Of a stretch of 64,000 nt of DNA, positions 25,778-34,831 are shown piece after piece. The DNA is from Herbiconiux sp. SALV-R1 (GTDB taxonomy: Bacteria > Actinomycetota > Actinomycetes > Actinomycetales > Microbacteriaceae). Position 1 is the first letter of the stretch. Each line of letters opens with the position of its first letter. Position numbers and translations under genes: made by a program. The notes beneath the pieces are model-generated. The model searched no databases, was not told the origin of the DNA, and saw only the letters and a list, made by a program, of their open reading frames with translations. The stretch spans positions 3,286,001 to 3,350,000 of the forward strand of contig NZ_CP053344.1 of assembly GCF_013113715.1 (NCBI RefSeq), in the 5' to 3' direction.

Positions 25778-26499
25778 TGGTCTCCCTTATGGAGTTCGCT
25801 CAGCACGTCGACCGCCGATTTCAGCGGCCGGGTTCCGGCCCGGGAGATGCCGTGCTCGGCGAGCAGCTCGCTGCCGTCGTCGCCCTCGTGGCGGCCGAGC
25901 ACGAACCACATGCCCTGCGTCTCCTGGTCGGTGTGGTTGATGTAGAGGTGGGGTCGCAGCGAGTCGAACGCCATCGAGTCACCCGGCCTCAGGATGTAGG
26001 TGTCGAAGTCGAGCTTCAGGGTGAGCTCGCCGTAGAGGATGAACCCGTACTCGATGCCGGAGTGCCGCATGAGCCGGCCCTCGATCGAGCTCGACCCGCC
26101 CGGCGCGTAGGTGGTGATGAGCGGGTCGACGATGCTGTAACCGCCCACGGCGAGGCGCTGCCAGGTCACCCCGTTCTCCATCTCGATGGTGGGGTTGTCC
26201 TCCACCCGCTGGATGGGCGAGACGCGCGGGCCCGGGAGGGGCAGCGCCCGGCCGCGCAGGTCGCCGTCCTCGTCGGGCATGACGGGCGTCGCGCTCGTGC
26301 CGAGCGCCTCGTCGATCGACATGCCGAGGTAGGTCACGATCGCGTACAGCGTGCTCACCGAAGGATGCGTCTTGCCCGTCTCCACCTGCGACAGCAGGCT
26401 CGGCGAGATGCCCACCGCTGCCGCCACCGCGCGCAGACTCAGGCCCTTCGCCTCGCGGACCGTTCTGAGACCTGGGCCGAGATCGCTCTTCATGTGCAC
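25774..26499 (-). CDS. XRE-cupin transcriptional regulator (operon B)
   Basis: 241 residues. The HTH_3 domain KGLSLRAVAAAVGISPSLLSQVETGKTHPSVSTL occupies about residues 18-52; a C-terminal cupin_2 (YGFILYGELTLKLDFDTYILRPGDSMAFDS, about 165-200) is the ligand-sensing part. It lies inside operon B, 23 bp after the second permease and overlapping the reductase, so it probably controls this operon. An autoregulated ligand-inducible switch is the usual mode for the family. Confidence 0.92.
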   Translation of the reverse strand: MHMKSDLGPGLRTVREAKGLSLRAVAAAVGISPSLLSQVETGKTHPSVSTLYAIVTYLGMSIDEALGTSATPVMPDEDGDLRGRALPLPGPRVSPIQRVEDNPTIEMENGVTWQRLAVGGYSIVDPLITTYAPGGSSSIEGRLMRHSGIEYGFILYGELTLKLDFDTYILRPGDSMAFDSLRPHLYINHTDQETQGMWFVLGRHEGDDGSELLAEHGISRAGTRPLKSAVDVLSELHKGDQ

Positions 26500-26522
26500 T
26501 CCGTCGTCGATTCGTGACGACT

Positions 26523-27545
26523 CTAGCGGCCGGTCGTGACAAGGGCCTCAGCGGGCACCTCCCCGTCGGTGGCCACGATCTCGCGCAGCCGGCTGAGCCG
26601 GCGGCGGCGCACGGCCTTGGCGATGAAGAAGTCGGCGACGAGGAGCAGCACGAGCAGCACGCCGAGCACCAGGTTGCTGAGGTACGACGGAGCCGCGAGC
26701 GTCGCCATGCCGGCGGTGAGTGTGCCGGTGATGGCCACACCGATCACCACGTGCCAGATGGTGCCGACCCCGCCGTAGAGGCCGATGCCGCCGATGAGCG
26801 CGGCGCCCACCGCGAGCAGCAGCAGGTCGGGGAAACCTTCGGGTGCGGCGCTGCCGCCCTTCAGGCACGCGATGGCGCCGGCGAGGCCGGCGGTCGCGCC
26901 CGAGATCGAGAACGCCAGCGTCATCGAGCTGGTGACGGGCACCCCCGCGGCGATGGCCTCGGTGCGTGCGCCGCCGATGGCGTAGATGTGGCGGCCAGGG
27001 CGGGTGAACGCCAGGAAGAGGCCGACGACGACGAAGGCGATGATGGCGATGACGCTCGACGGCGAGAAGAACGTCGCGAACCGGGTGTGCAGCGGGTCGG
27101 AGATGGCGAAGTCGGTGAGCACCACCGGCGTGTTGTTGCTCGCGATGTAGGCGAAGCCGCGGATGGCGATGAGGCTGCCCGCGGTGAACACCAGCGAGTT
27201 GATGCCGAGCCGGGCGATGAGCCAGCCCTGCAGCGCCCCGAGCAGCGCCCCGCCCGCCACGGCCACGACGATGGCGACGACCAGGCCGAACTGCGCGACC
27301 TCGATGGCGATGACGCCCATCAGTGCGGCGGTCGACGCGACCGAGAGGTCGAGCTCGCCGGCGATCATGGTGACCGAGAGGCCGAGGGCGACGATGCCGA
27401 CGAAGGCGAACGACTCGAGCACCGCGTAGACCGAGGAGGGCCCGGCGAAGCTCTTCGAGATGACGAGGAACGTCACGATGACGGCCACGAGAATCGCGAT
27501 CCGCAGACCGTACTCCCGGGCGGTGGTGGCGAGTGCGCCGCGCAT
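26523..27545 (-). CDS. ribose-type sugar ABC permease (operon B, second)
   Basis: 340 residues from ATG 27545, overlapping the other permease's stop by one base (TGATG). BPD_transp_2 family: LGLSVTMIAGELDLSVAS, LGALQGWLIARLGINSLVFT, YAIGGARTEAIAAGVP and LIGGIGLYGGVGTIW, with eight or more hydrophobic segments. Two different permeases in the operon imply a heterodimeric channel. An in-frame upstream extension to 28454 is a shadow. Confidence 0.93.
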   Translation of the reverse strand: MRGALATTAREYGLRIAILVAVIVTFLVISKSFAGPSSVYAVLESFAFVGIVALGLSVTMIAGELDLSVASTAALMGVIAIEVAQFGLVVAIVVAVAGGALLGALQGWLIARLGINSLVFTAGSLIAIRGFAYIASNNTPVVLTDFAISDPLHTRFATFFSPSSVIAIIAFVVVGLFLAFTRPGRHIYAIGGARTEAIAAGVPVTSSMTLAFSISGATAGLAGAIACLKGGSAAPEGFPDLLLLAVGAALIGGIGLYGGVGTIWHVVIGVAITGTLTAGMATLAAPSYLSNLVLGVLLVLLLVADFFIAKAVRRRRLSRLREIVATDGEVPAEALVTTGR

Positions 27546-28540
27546 CAGATCGCCTTCTTTCGGATGACGTGGAGGACGGAGACCATGACGACCACGAGCA
27601 GGCCCACCGCGGCGAGCCGCACGCCGTGCGGGAAGTCGTGCAGCAGCATGACCTGGCTGAAGATGGCGATCATGAGAGCGCCGAGGGCCGATCGCAGCGG
27701 CGAGCCGAAGCCGCCCTGGATGGCGGTGCCGCCCACCAGCACGGCGGCGATGACGTTCGAGGTGAGCGTCGGCAGGTCGAGCGTGGTGGCCTGGCCCGCC
27801 TGCGCCGCCACGACGATGCCCGAGATGGCGGTGCCGATGCCGAGCACCACGAAGGCGGCGATGGTGGCGGCCCGGAACGAGACGCCGCTGAGCCGCGCCG
27901 TCTCGCGGTTCGCCCCGGCGAGCGAGATCTTTCGCCCGGTGACGGTGCGGTCGATGAAGAAGGTCGTGAGGATGGTGAAACCCACGAAGATGTAGATCGG
28001 CAGCGGCAGCCCGAGGGGGCTGGCCAACGCGATCCACCTGGTGTCGACCTCCGGCGCCGAGACCACGCGGCCTGCGGTGGCGAGTGTGGCGAGGCCGAAG
28101 ATGATCGCCCCCGCCGCCAGCGTCGTGATCATGGGGTTGAGGCCGAGGGCCACGAACGCCCCCTGGGCGAACCCGGTCGCCGCGAGGATGAGGATGACCA
28201 GGATGATCGCGAGGGGCAACGGCACGCCCACCGCGAGGAGGGGGAAGAACACCACGGCCGCGAGCATCGCCTGCTGGGTCACCGCGAGCGAGACCAGGTT
28301 GCCCGAGAGGGTCACCGGAGTGAGGCCCACGGCGGCGATGCCGATGACGGAGGTGTTGATGAGGATGCCGCGGAGGTTCTCGAACGACAGGAACCCGGGC
28401 GTGGTGGCGGTGGCGATCACCAGCGTCACCAGGAGGATCAGGGGCAGCGACCACCTGATCACGAACTCGGCCGCGCGCCGCGAGGGCGCCGGCGGGGCGG
28501 TCGTCGCCGACAGCGACGCCGTGTCGGTCTGCAGGGTCAC
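27545..28540 (-). CDS. ribose-type sugar ABC permease (operon B, first)
   Basis: 331 residues from GTG 28540, overlapping the ATPase stop (GTGA). Motifs: GLTPVTLSGNLVSLAVTQQ, QGAFVALGLNPMITTLAAG and the coupling-loop region SLAGANRETARLSGVSF, then AAVLVGGTAIQGGFGSP. The GNLVSLAV segment is less conserved than the GGIDLS-type motif of most homologues, suggesting that this subunit has diverged. Confidence 0.92.
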   Translation of the reverse strand: MTLQTDTASLSATTAPPAPSRRAAEFVIRWSLPLILLVTLVIATATTPGFLSFENLRGILINTSVIGIAAVGLTPVTLSGNLVSLAVTQQAMLAAVVFFPLLAVGVPLPLAIILVILILAATGFAQGAFVALGLNPMITTLAAGAIIFGLATLATAGRVVSAPEVDTRWIALASPLGLPLPIYIFVGFTILTTFFIDRTVTGRKISLAGANRETARLSGVSFRAATIAAFVVLGIGTAISGIVVAAQAGQATTLDLPTLTSNVIAAVLVGGTAIQGGFGSPLRSALGALMIAIFSQVMLLHDFPHGVRLAAVGLLVVVMVSVLHVIRKKAI

Positions 28541-30048
28541 TTCTCGCTCCTGTTCATGACGGCCGCCACGAGGGCGTCCTCCGTCCAGTCATCGGCCGGA
28601 CCCACGCCCACCATCTCGCCGTGGTAGAAGGTGGCGATGGTGTCGCAGAGGCCGTGGATCTCATTCGTGTCGGAGCTCGAGACGACCACGGTCATCCCCT
28701 GCTCGCAGAGACCGCGCAGCTTCGCGTAGATGTCGGAGCGCGCTCCGACGTCGACCCCGCGCGTGGGCTCCTCCACCAGGAAGAGCGTCGGGTTGTTGCC
28801 GAGCCACTTGGCCAGGGCGACCTTCTGCTGGTTGCCGCCCGAGAGCTTGCCGACGCTCGAGCCGAGGCGCTTGCTGTCGATGGCGAACGCCGACGCCAGC
28901 GCCTCCGCGGCGGTGCGCTCACGCCGGGTGCTCACCGTGCCCGCGGTGGCCACCGACGACAGCCACGACGACGAGAGGTTGCGCACGATCGACAGGCCGG
29001 CGAAGATGCCGCTGCGCTTGCGGTCGGGCGAGCAGTAGGTGATGCCGTCGGCCAGGCCCTTCGATCGGTCTTTCGCCTTGAGCGGCGACCCGTCGACCTC
29101 CACTACTCCCCCGAGGATGGGGGTCTCGCTGGCGAGCGCCTTCACCACCAGGTCGGCGCCCGAACCGAGCTGGCCGGTGAGGCCGAGGATCTCACCCCGG
29201 CGCGCGCTCAGCGACACCGGCGCGCTGAGCCCCGAGATGACGACCTCGCGCAGCACCAGCCGCTCGTCGCCGGCGACCGGCTTGCGCTCCGGGTACATGG
29301 TCTCGAGGGTGCGCCCGAGCATCATCTGAATGATGCCGGCCACGTCGATGTCGCCGATGGCGACGCTCGGCAGGCTCCGGCCGTTGCGGAAGATGCTCAC
29401 CCGGTCGGCGATGGCGAACACCTCGGGGAGGCGGTGGGTGACGTAGACGATGCTGATGCCCTTCGCGGCGAGCCCCCGCACGACGGCGAGCACCTTCTCG
29501 GTCTCCGCGTCGGAGAGCGCGGCGGTGGGTTCGTCGAAGATGACGACCCGTGCCTCGCGGGCGAGCACCCTGGCCACCTCGAGCAGCTGCATCTCGGCGA
29601 CCGAGAGCTCCTCGACCTTGGTGGAGGGGTCGATGTGCCCGAGCCCCACCTCGCCGAGCAGCGCCTGGGCCTCGGAGCGCAGGCGCCCCCTGGTCCAGAG
29701 GAAGGGCGAGTTCGCCTTGCCGAGCACGAGGTTCTCGGCGACGGAGAGGGCGCCGACGGTGCTGTACTCCTGCTGCACCACCGCGATGCCGGCCGCCTGC
29801 GAGCGGGCGCTCGAGGAGATGTTCACCGCCTCCCCGTCCATCGTGATGGTGCCGGTGTCGGGCGTCACGAGGCCGGAGAGCACCTTCACCAGGGTGCTCT
29901 TGCCTGCGCCGTTCTCGCCGAGCAGGGCGACCACCTCGCCCGGCTGCAGATCGAAGTCGACGTCGGCGAGCGCCTGCACGGCGCCGTAGCGCTTGCTCAG
30001 GCCGGTCGCGACGAGCCGCGCGGGGGCGGCGGGGGTGCCGTCAGCCAT
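28537..30048 (-). CDS. sugar ABC transporter ATPase, two NBDs (operon B)
   Basis: 503 residues from ATG 30048; the longer frame is a shadow. NBD1 has GENGAGKSTLVKVLSG, the signature VEELSVAEMQ and VVIFDEPTAALSD. NBD2 has signature KLSGGNQQK and Walker B TLFLVEEPTRGVD, where the first Asp is Glu. This is the standard RbsA/MglA-type architecture. Between it and the upstream binding-protein gene is a strong hairpin (30084-30120). Confidence 0.94.
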   Translation of the reverse strand: MADGTPAAPARLVATGLSKRYGAVQALADVDFDLQPGEVVALLGENGAGKSTLVKVLSGLVTPDTGTITMDGEAVNISSSARSQAAGIAVVQQEYSTVGALSVAENLVLGKANSPFLWTRGRLRSEAQALLGEVGLGHIDPSTKVEELSVAEMQLLEVARVLAREARVVIFDEPTAALSDAETEKVLAVVRGLAAKGISIVYVTHRLPEVFAIADRVSIFRNGRSLPSVAIGDIDVAGIIQMMLGRTLETMYPERKPVAGDERLVLREVVISGLSAPVSLSARRGEILGLTGQLGSGADLVVKALASETPILGGVVEVDGSPLKAKDRSKGLADGITYCSPDRKRSGIFAGLSIVRNLSSSWLSSVATAGTVSTRRERTAAEALASAFAIDSKRLGSSVGKLSGGNQQKVALAKWLGNNPTLFLVEEPTRGVDVGARSDIYAKLRGLCEQGMTVVVSSSDTNEIHGLCDTIATFYHGEMVGVGPADDWTEDALVAAVMNRSEK

Positions 30049-30083
30049 GGGGTTCCTTCCTTCCCTCCGGTGCGCCGGGTGTG

Positions 30084-30120
30084 CGGGATGCGCCAGGCCC
30101 TCGGGGCCGGGCGCATCCCG
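30084..30120. terminator. intra-operon hairpin after the binding-protein gene (operon B)
   Basis: CGGGATGCGCC (30084-30094) pairs perfectly with GGCGCATCCCG (30110-30120); the 15-nt centre adds a GGCCC/GGGCC stem. It begins 7 bp after the binding-protein stop and ends before the ATPase. Such hairpins commonly raise binding-protein mRNA over the membrane components by attenuation or 3'-end protection. Confidence 0.75.
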
Positions 30121-30127
30121 GCGGGTG

Positions 30128-31282
30128 CTACTGGCTGCCGAGCTGCTCGTAGCCGAGGCCCCAGAACTCGAAGCCGTCGATGTCGGCGAGCCGGATGGGC
30201 GGGTTGGGCATGTAGGTGGTCTTCGCCGGCGGGTCGGCGGTGAGCTCGGGCTCGGCCGGCTCCAGCTCGAGGTTGACGACCTCGTCGGTGACCTCACCCG
30301 AGGCGAGGTACTTCGCCACGGTCTGGATGATGAGCTTGCCCTCGACGACCGGCGACTGGATGACCGCGCTGTAGACCTTGCCGTTCTTCAGCGGCGTCTT
30401 GTCACCGGCGTCGTTGCCCGCGATGACCCAGACGTCCTCACCCGGGGTGAGGCCGTTCTGCTCGAGAGCGGTCACCACGCCGGCGGCCATCGACAGGTTC
30501 TGGGCGAACACGAAGTCGATGCCCTCGGAGGAGAACTTCGGGATGACCTGGCTGGCGATGTCGAACGCGGCCTGCGAGTCGAAGCCCGCGGCGGTCGGCT
30601 CGCTGGCGAGGAGGTCGAACGGCTCGTCCTCGGTGGCGGCGAGCATGCCGTCGTGGCGGTCGATGCCCGACTGGTAGCCGGCGGGGAAGGTGATCTCGAT
30701 GAGGTTGCCCTCCTCGGAGTGCAGCTGCTTGCCCGCGGCGAGCGCGTCTTCGCGCGCCGCCTTGAGCATCTCGCCCGCGGTCTCGCCGATGCCGTAGGCG
30801 CGCACGCCGGCGTAGGCGGTGATGTAGTCCTCGCCCTCCGGCAGCACCGACTGGTTCACCTGGAAGACGGGCGCGATCTGCGAGAGCAGACGGCTCGAGT
30901 TGATGCCCGCCTGCGAGTTGGAGGGCCACCAGACGAAGGCCGCGGGTACCTCGCCGGTGGCGATGAACTGCTGCACCTGCTGGTCCTGCTCGGTCTGGTC
31001 GGTCTTGTTCTCGAAGATCTTGACCTCGTAGCCGAGCTTCTCGGCCTCCGCCTTCACCGAGGCCGCCTCGTCGGACTGGTAGATGGTGGCGGTGGAGGGC
31101 ATGAACATGACGATGGTCTTGCCGTCGCCGTTCAGCGAACCCGTTCCCTCGCCCGCGGCGCTGGTCGATCCACCCCCCGCGCTGGTGCCGTCAGACGAGC
31201 AGGCGGCGAGCCCAAAGCCCATCACCGCCGTCAGTCCGATTGCTGCTGCCACGCGTACGAGACGCGATGTCGATTGCCTCAT
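30128..31282 (-). CDS. sugar ABC transporter substrate-binding lipoprotein (operon B)
   Basis: 384 residues. The signal peptide ends in LAAC with the lipid Cys at 28. Mature part: Ser/Gly linker, then a Peripla_BP_4 fold (KTIVMFMPSTATIYQSDEA, AAFVWWPSNSQAGINSS, VWVIAGNDAGDKTPLKNG, YSAVIQSPVVEGKLI). PAAFVWWPS replaces the VDGIIV-type strand common in ribose-binding proteins, and the C-terminal 30 residues carry extra Pro/Tyr-rich sequence, so ligand specificity probably differs from the other two binding proteins. First gene of operon B. Confidence 0.92.
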   Translation of the reverse strand: MRQSTSRLVRVAAAIGLTAVMGFGLAACSSDGTSAGGGSTSAAGEGTGSLNGDGKTIVMFMPSTATIYQSDEAASVKAEAEKLGYEVKIFENKTDQTEQDQQVQQFIATGEVPAAFVWWPSNSQAGINSSRLLSQIAPVFQVNQSVLPEGEDYITAYAGVRAYGIGETAGEMLKAAREDALAAGKQLHSEEGNLIEITFPAGYQSGIDRHDGMLAATEDEPFDLLASEPTAAGFDSQAAFDIASQVIPKFSSEGIDFVFAQNLSMAAGVVTALEQNGLTPGEDVWVIAGNDAGDKTPLKNGKVYSAVIQSPVVEGKLIIQTVAKYLASGEVTDEVVNLELEPAEPELTADPPAKTTYMPNPPIRLADIDGFEFWGLGYEQLGSQ

Positions 31283-31324
31283 TGCAACTCCCAGTGATGT
31301 GTGGATCAGCGTCCCCGATGACGC

Positions 31325-31352
31325 TGTTCATAATTACTACACGATGTGTTCA
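31325..31352. promoter_or_regulatory. direct TGTTCA repeats in the operon B promoter
   Basis: TGTTCA at 31325-31330 and 31347-31352, 22 bp apart (two helical turns). Between them on the minus strand is TAATTAT, a good -10 candidate for the binding-protein gene, so a protein bound here would block the promoter. Confidence 0.5.
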
Positions 31353-31392
31353 GTTATGTCGATCAATTTCGGTCACGAATTGGTGTCGAATC

Positions 31393-32541
31393 TCAATCTG
31401 CGACAGCAGGGCTGAACGCCGGTGACTCCTCGCGGCCGACGAGAGACCGCGCCGCGACGGCGCGCGGGTCGATGAGCGTCTTCACGGCGCGCGGACGCCC
31501 CTCGCTCATCGGCAGCAGCGCCTCGTCGACGAGCTGCTCGAGCGGCACCACCCGGGGCGCGATGACCTCCCAGTCGCGCCGGCTCGCGATGAGCGCGAGC
31601 GCGCGCGGGAAGTCGGTCTCGCGCACGAGCGCGTTGGTGCCGATGAGCACCTTCTCGTCGAGGGTGAAGCGGGCCAGGTCGATCTCGACCGGCGCCTTCT
31701 GGATTCCCACCAGCACGATGCGGCTGCCGCGCGGGGCGAGGTCGAGGGCGGACAGCACCCCGGGCCGCGATCCGCTCACCTCGAACACCACCCGCAGCTC
31801 GTCGTCGCCCACCGCCGCGACGATGCCCTCGCGGTCGGCGACGGCGTCGCCCGTCACGAGCACGGTCTCGTGGGCGCCCAGCTGCGTCGCGATGGCGAGC
31901 CGCTCGGCATCCCTGTCCGTGGCGACGACCCGCGCCCCGGCGTCGACGAGCGCGCAGACGAGGAACGCACCGATGCCGCCGACGCCCTGCAGCAGCACGG
32001 TCTGCCCGTCGACGTCTCCTGCCCGGGCCACGTTGTGCACGGCGATCGACATGGGCTGCACGAGAGCCGCCTCGTCGAGCGAGACCCCCGCCTCGTCGAG
32101 GGCGAGGCAGCACTCGATCGGCGCGGTCACGTAGCCGGCAAGTGCCCCGTCTCGGTGCAGCCCCACCCCCGCGTAGCTCCGGCACAGGTTCGTCTCGCCG
32201 CGCAGGCACGCAGGGCACCGGCCGCAGGCGACCGAGCCGCAGGAGGCGATCGACGACCCCCGCCAGCGCTCGTCGACCCCCTCGCCGAGACCCACGACGA
32301 CGCCGGAGAACTCGTGCCCGGGAATGATGGGGCCGTGGTGGCCGGTCGCGGGATGCGGGGCGTCGACGGGATGCTGGTGCGGCCCGTGCGCCCACTCCCC
32401 CACGTCGGAGCCGCACACCCCCACGGTGCCGACCTCGATGAGCAGTTCGCCCGGCCCCGGCGAGGGCACCGGCACCTCCTCGAAGCGGATGTCGCGGCGA
32501 CCGTGGTAGACGGCGGCTCGCATGGTCTCGGGAATCGTCAT
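31393..32541 (-). CDS. zinc-dependent alcohol dehydrogenase (MDR)
   Basis: 382 residues from ATG 32541, overlapping the upstream stop (ATGA). Catalytic zinc: GVCGSDVGEW and PGHEFSG. Structural zinc: SCGSVACGRCPACLRGETNLC has the four cysteines. Rossmann: LQGVGGIGAFLVCALVDAG, with acidic VVATDRDAER favouring NAD. A His/Pro-rich insertion (HGPHQHPVDAPHPATGHHG) after the first zinc ligand could bind metal. It is the third gene of the M24-HIBADH-ADH unit and ends 110 bp before operon B begins. Confidence 0.92.
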   Translation of the reverse strand: MTIPETMRAAVYHGRRDIRFEEVPVPSPGPGELLIEVGTVGVCGSDVGEWAHGPHQHPVDAPHPATGHHGPIIPGHEFSGVVVGLGEGVDERWRGSSIASCGSVACGRCPACLRGETNLCRSYAGVGLHRDGALAGYVTAPIECCLALDEAGVSLDEAALVQPMSIAVHNVARAGDVDGQTVLLQGVGGIGAFLVCALVDAGARVVATDRDAERLAIATQLGAHETVLVTGDAVADREGIVAAVGDDELRVVFEVSGSRPGVLSALDLAPRGSRIVLVGIQKAPVEIDLARFTLDEKVLIGTNALVRETDFPRALALIASRRDWEVIAPRVVPLEQLVDEALLPMSEGRPRAVKTLIDPRAVAARSLVGREESPAFSPAVAD

Positions 32542-33497
32542 CTCAGTTCCTCCGGTCGCAACTCGTGACCCGCGTCGCGCGCCACCTCGAGAATCAGGGC
32601 GGCGAAGTCCTTGCCCTCGCCGAGCCCGCCCGAGACGAGGCTCGAGTAGGCCACCTCGGTGGTGGCGAGCACCGGCAGCGGCACCTCGAGCTCTCGCGCC
32701 AGCTCCAAGGCGAGCCTGACGTCCTTGCGCTGACCCTCCGGCGTGAAGGCGGGCGGGAAGTCGAGGGTGACGACCGGTGCCGTCTTGTACCGGGTGAACG
32801 GCGAGCCGATGGCGCTGTCGTTGAGGAACTCCATCAGCGACGCGCGTGAGACGCCGGCGCGGTCGGCCAGCACGGCGACCTCGGCGAGCGACTGCATCGT
32901 CACTGAGAGCAGGGCGTTCACGCAGAGCTTGATGACGGATGCTTCGGCTCGCGACCCGACGCGGTGCACGGCCCGCCCGATGGCGAGCCCGATGGCCTCG
33001 GCGACCTCGAGACCCGCGTCGTCGCCCGAGATCGCGAAGATCGCCTGACCCGCCTCGACCACGGAGGGGTTGCCGCTGATCGGCGCCGCCACGAACGCCC
33101 ACCCCGCCTCGGCCGCAGCGGCGGCGGCCCGCTCCGACGCCGCGGGCGACACGGTGGAACCGTCGATCCAGACGCGGCCGCGCCCGCCGACGGCGCCCGC
33201 GTCCGTATCCGGCGCCTCCCCCTCGCCCGAGAACAATCCCCGTTCCGGGTCGTGCAACGAGTCGAGGGCCGCGTCGTCGAGCACCATCGAGAACACGACG
33301 TCGCAGGTGCCGGCGTCTCCCAGCGATCGCAACCTCCGTGCGCCCGCCGCGACCAGCGCATCCGCTCGTTCCGGCGTGCGGTTCCACACCGCGAGCTCAG
33401 CCCCGCTCGCGAGCAGCCGCGCGGCCATCGCCCCGCCCATGCGACCGAGCCCCACCCAGGCGACCTCGAGCCCCTGCAAGGCGTCTGTGCGTGACAT
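32538..33497 (-). CDS. 3-hydroxyisobutyrate dehydrogenase-family oxidoreductase
   Basis: 319 residues. The Rossmann start VGLGRMGGAMAARLLASGAELAVWNRTPER (15-44) is the beta-hydroxyacid dehydrogenase signature. The catalytic Lys lies in ASVIKLCVNALLSVTMQSLAEVAVL (the family K-x-x-x-N), and the C-terminal EGQRKDVRLALELAREL is typical (KD-x-x-L). The asparagine in WNRTPER suggests NADP. The family oxidises or reduces 3-hydroxyacids such as hydroxyisobutyrate or tartronate semialdehyde. It lies between the M24 gene (14 bp away) and the alcohol dehydrogenase. Confidence 0.9.
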   Translation of the reverse strand: MSRTDALQGLEVAWVGLGRMGGAMAARLLASGAELAVWNRTPERADALVAAGARRLRSLGDAGTCDVVFSMVLDDAALDSLHDPERGLFSGEGEAPDTDAGAVGGRGRVWIDGSTVSPAASERAAAAAAEAGWAFVAAPISGNPSVVEAGQAIFAISGDDAGLEVAEAIGLAIGRAVHRVGSRAEASVIKLCVNALLSVTMQSLAEVAVLADRAGVSRASLMEFLNDSAIGSPFTRYKTAPVVTLDFPPAFTPEGQRKDVRLALELARELEVPLPVLATTEVAYSSLVSGGLGEGKDFAALILEVARDAGHELRPEELR

Positions 33498-33511
33498 CCG
33501 ACCCCTCCCGC

Positions 33512-34756
33512 TCAGTACTCGTTCGCCACGAACAGTTCCTGCGCCGGGAACTTCGTGAGCACCACCGGCCCGTCGTCAGTGACGACGATCTCCTCCTCGA
33601 TGCGCGCCGCCGAGATGCCGTCGGAGGCCGGGCAGTAGGTCTCGAGCGCGAACACCATGCCCGCCTGCAGCTCCACCGGGTTCTCGAGGCTGTTCAACCG
33701 CGAGATGATCGGCCGCTCGTGGAGACCGAGGCCGAGGCCGTGCGCGAACTGCAACCCGAAGGCCTCCATCTCGGTCTCGAAGCCGAACTCGGTCGCCTTC
33801 GGCAGCAGTGCCGCGATCTGGTCGGTACCGGCTCCAGGGCGGATGCCTTCGATGCCGCGGTCCATCCACTCGCGGGCGCGCTTGTAGGCGTCGCGCTGCG
33901 CCGTGGTGGCGCTGCCCACCCCGAAGGTGCGGTAGTAGCAGGTGCGGTACCCGTTGAAGGAGTGGATGATGTCGAAGAAGGCCTGGTCGCCCGGCCTGAT
34001 GATGCGGTCGGTGAAGTTGTGCGGGTGCGGGTTGCAGCGCTCGCCCGAGATGGCGTTGACCGCCTCGACCTGGTCGGAGCCGAGCTCGTACAGCCGCTTG
34101 TTCGCCAGCGCCACGATCTCGTTCTCTCGGATGCCGGGCTTCAGCACGTCGACGATCTCCTGGTACACCCCGTCGACCATGGCCGCCGCCTGGTTGAGCA
34201 GCACGATCTCGTCGTTCGACTTGATCACCCGCGCGTCGAGCATCAGCTGCTGGGCGTCGACCACCGAGAGGCCCTGCCGCTGCATCTCGAACAGGAACGG
34301 CGGCTCGACGATGTCGACGCCGACCGGGGCATCCGCCACCCCCGCCTCGGCGAGGAGCGCCTTGATCTCGGTGACGGCCGACGCCATCAGCCCGGCGTCG
34401 GGCGCGACGGCGCCCCGGAAGCCGAGGAACCCGGCCCGCCAGTTCTCGTCGGGCAGCCACTTCGAGTGCAGCTTGTGGTGCTTGACCGCCGACCCGAAGT
34501 CCCAGAGCACGGGCTCCCGGTCACGCGTGAGCAGGCAGTAGCGGATCATCTTGTCGCCGAGGGCGCCGCCGATCCAGGTGCTCGTGGTGTAGCGGATGTT
34601 GTAGAAGTCGAACAGGAGCAGTGCGCCGCAGTCGCTCGACTCCAGGGCGGCCTTGGCGCGGTCGATGCGGTAGCGCCGCAGGCGGTCGAAGTCGACACGC
34701 TCCTCGTAGTCGACGCCCATGTGGCCGGGCGCGGGGACGGGGCGGGAGGTGGTCAT
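33512..34756 (-). CDS. M24 (creatinase/Xaa-Pro peptidase fold) hydrolase with altered metal site
   Basis: 414 residues from ATG 34756. A creatinase_N-like first half (LRRYRIDRAKAALESSDCGALLLFD) is followed by a pita-bread domain. Expected ligands His (FAHGLGLGLHE), Glu (FALETYCPA) and Glu (ARIEEEIVV) are present, and the first Asp is in AFFDIIHSFNGYRT. The second Asp of the usual Dx(10)D pair appears replaced, the equivalent stretch reading TCYYRTF. So it is probably not a normal dinuclear aminopeptidase. M24 relatives include creatinase and DddP-type enzymes. Its operon with hydroxyacid and alcohol dehydrogenases suggests a catabolic C-N or C-O cleaving role. Confidence 0.88.
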   Translation of the reverse strand: MTTSRPVPAPGHMGVDYEERVDFDRLRRYRIDRAKAALESSDCGALLLFDFYNIRYTTSTWIGGALGDKMIRYCLLTRDREPVLWDFGSAVKHHKLHSKWLPDENWRAGFLGFRGAVAPDAGLMASAVTEIKALLAEAGVADAPVGVDIVEPPFLFEMQRQGLSVVDAQQLMLDARVIKSNDEIVLLNQAAAMVDGVYQEIVDVLKPGIRENEIVALANKRLYELGSDQVEAVNAISGERCNPHPHNFTDRIIRPGDQAFFDIIHSFNGYRTCYYRTFGVGSATTAQRDAYKRAREWMDRGIEGIRPGAGTDQIAALLPKATEFGFETEMEAFGLQFAHGLGLGLHERPIISRLNSLENPVELQAGMVFALETYCPASDGISAARIEEEIVVTDDGPVVLTKFPAQELFVANEY

Positions 34757-34831
34757 GCGCACTCCTTGCTCGAGCGGAGGCAGCGCCCGTCGACCGGGAG
34801 GGCCCGACCGCGACGCTGCGATGAGCATGAG

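Noticed and set aside
26514-28627. Plus-strand open frames rich in Glu/Asp/Arg/His opposite the operon B permeases
   Set aside because: Composition is that of the reverse complement of hydrophobic membrane codons; no ribosome-binding site or domain.
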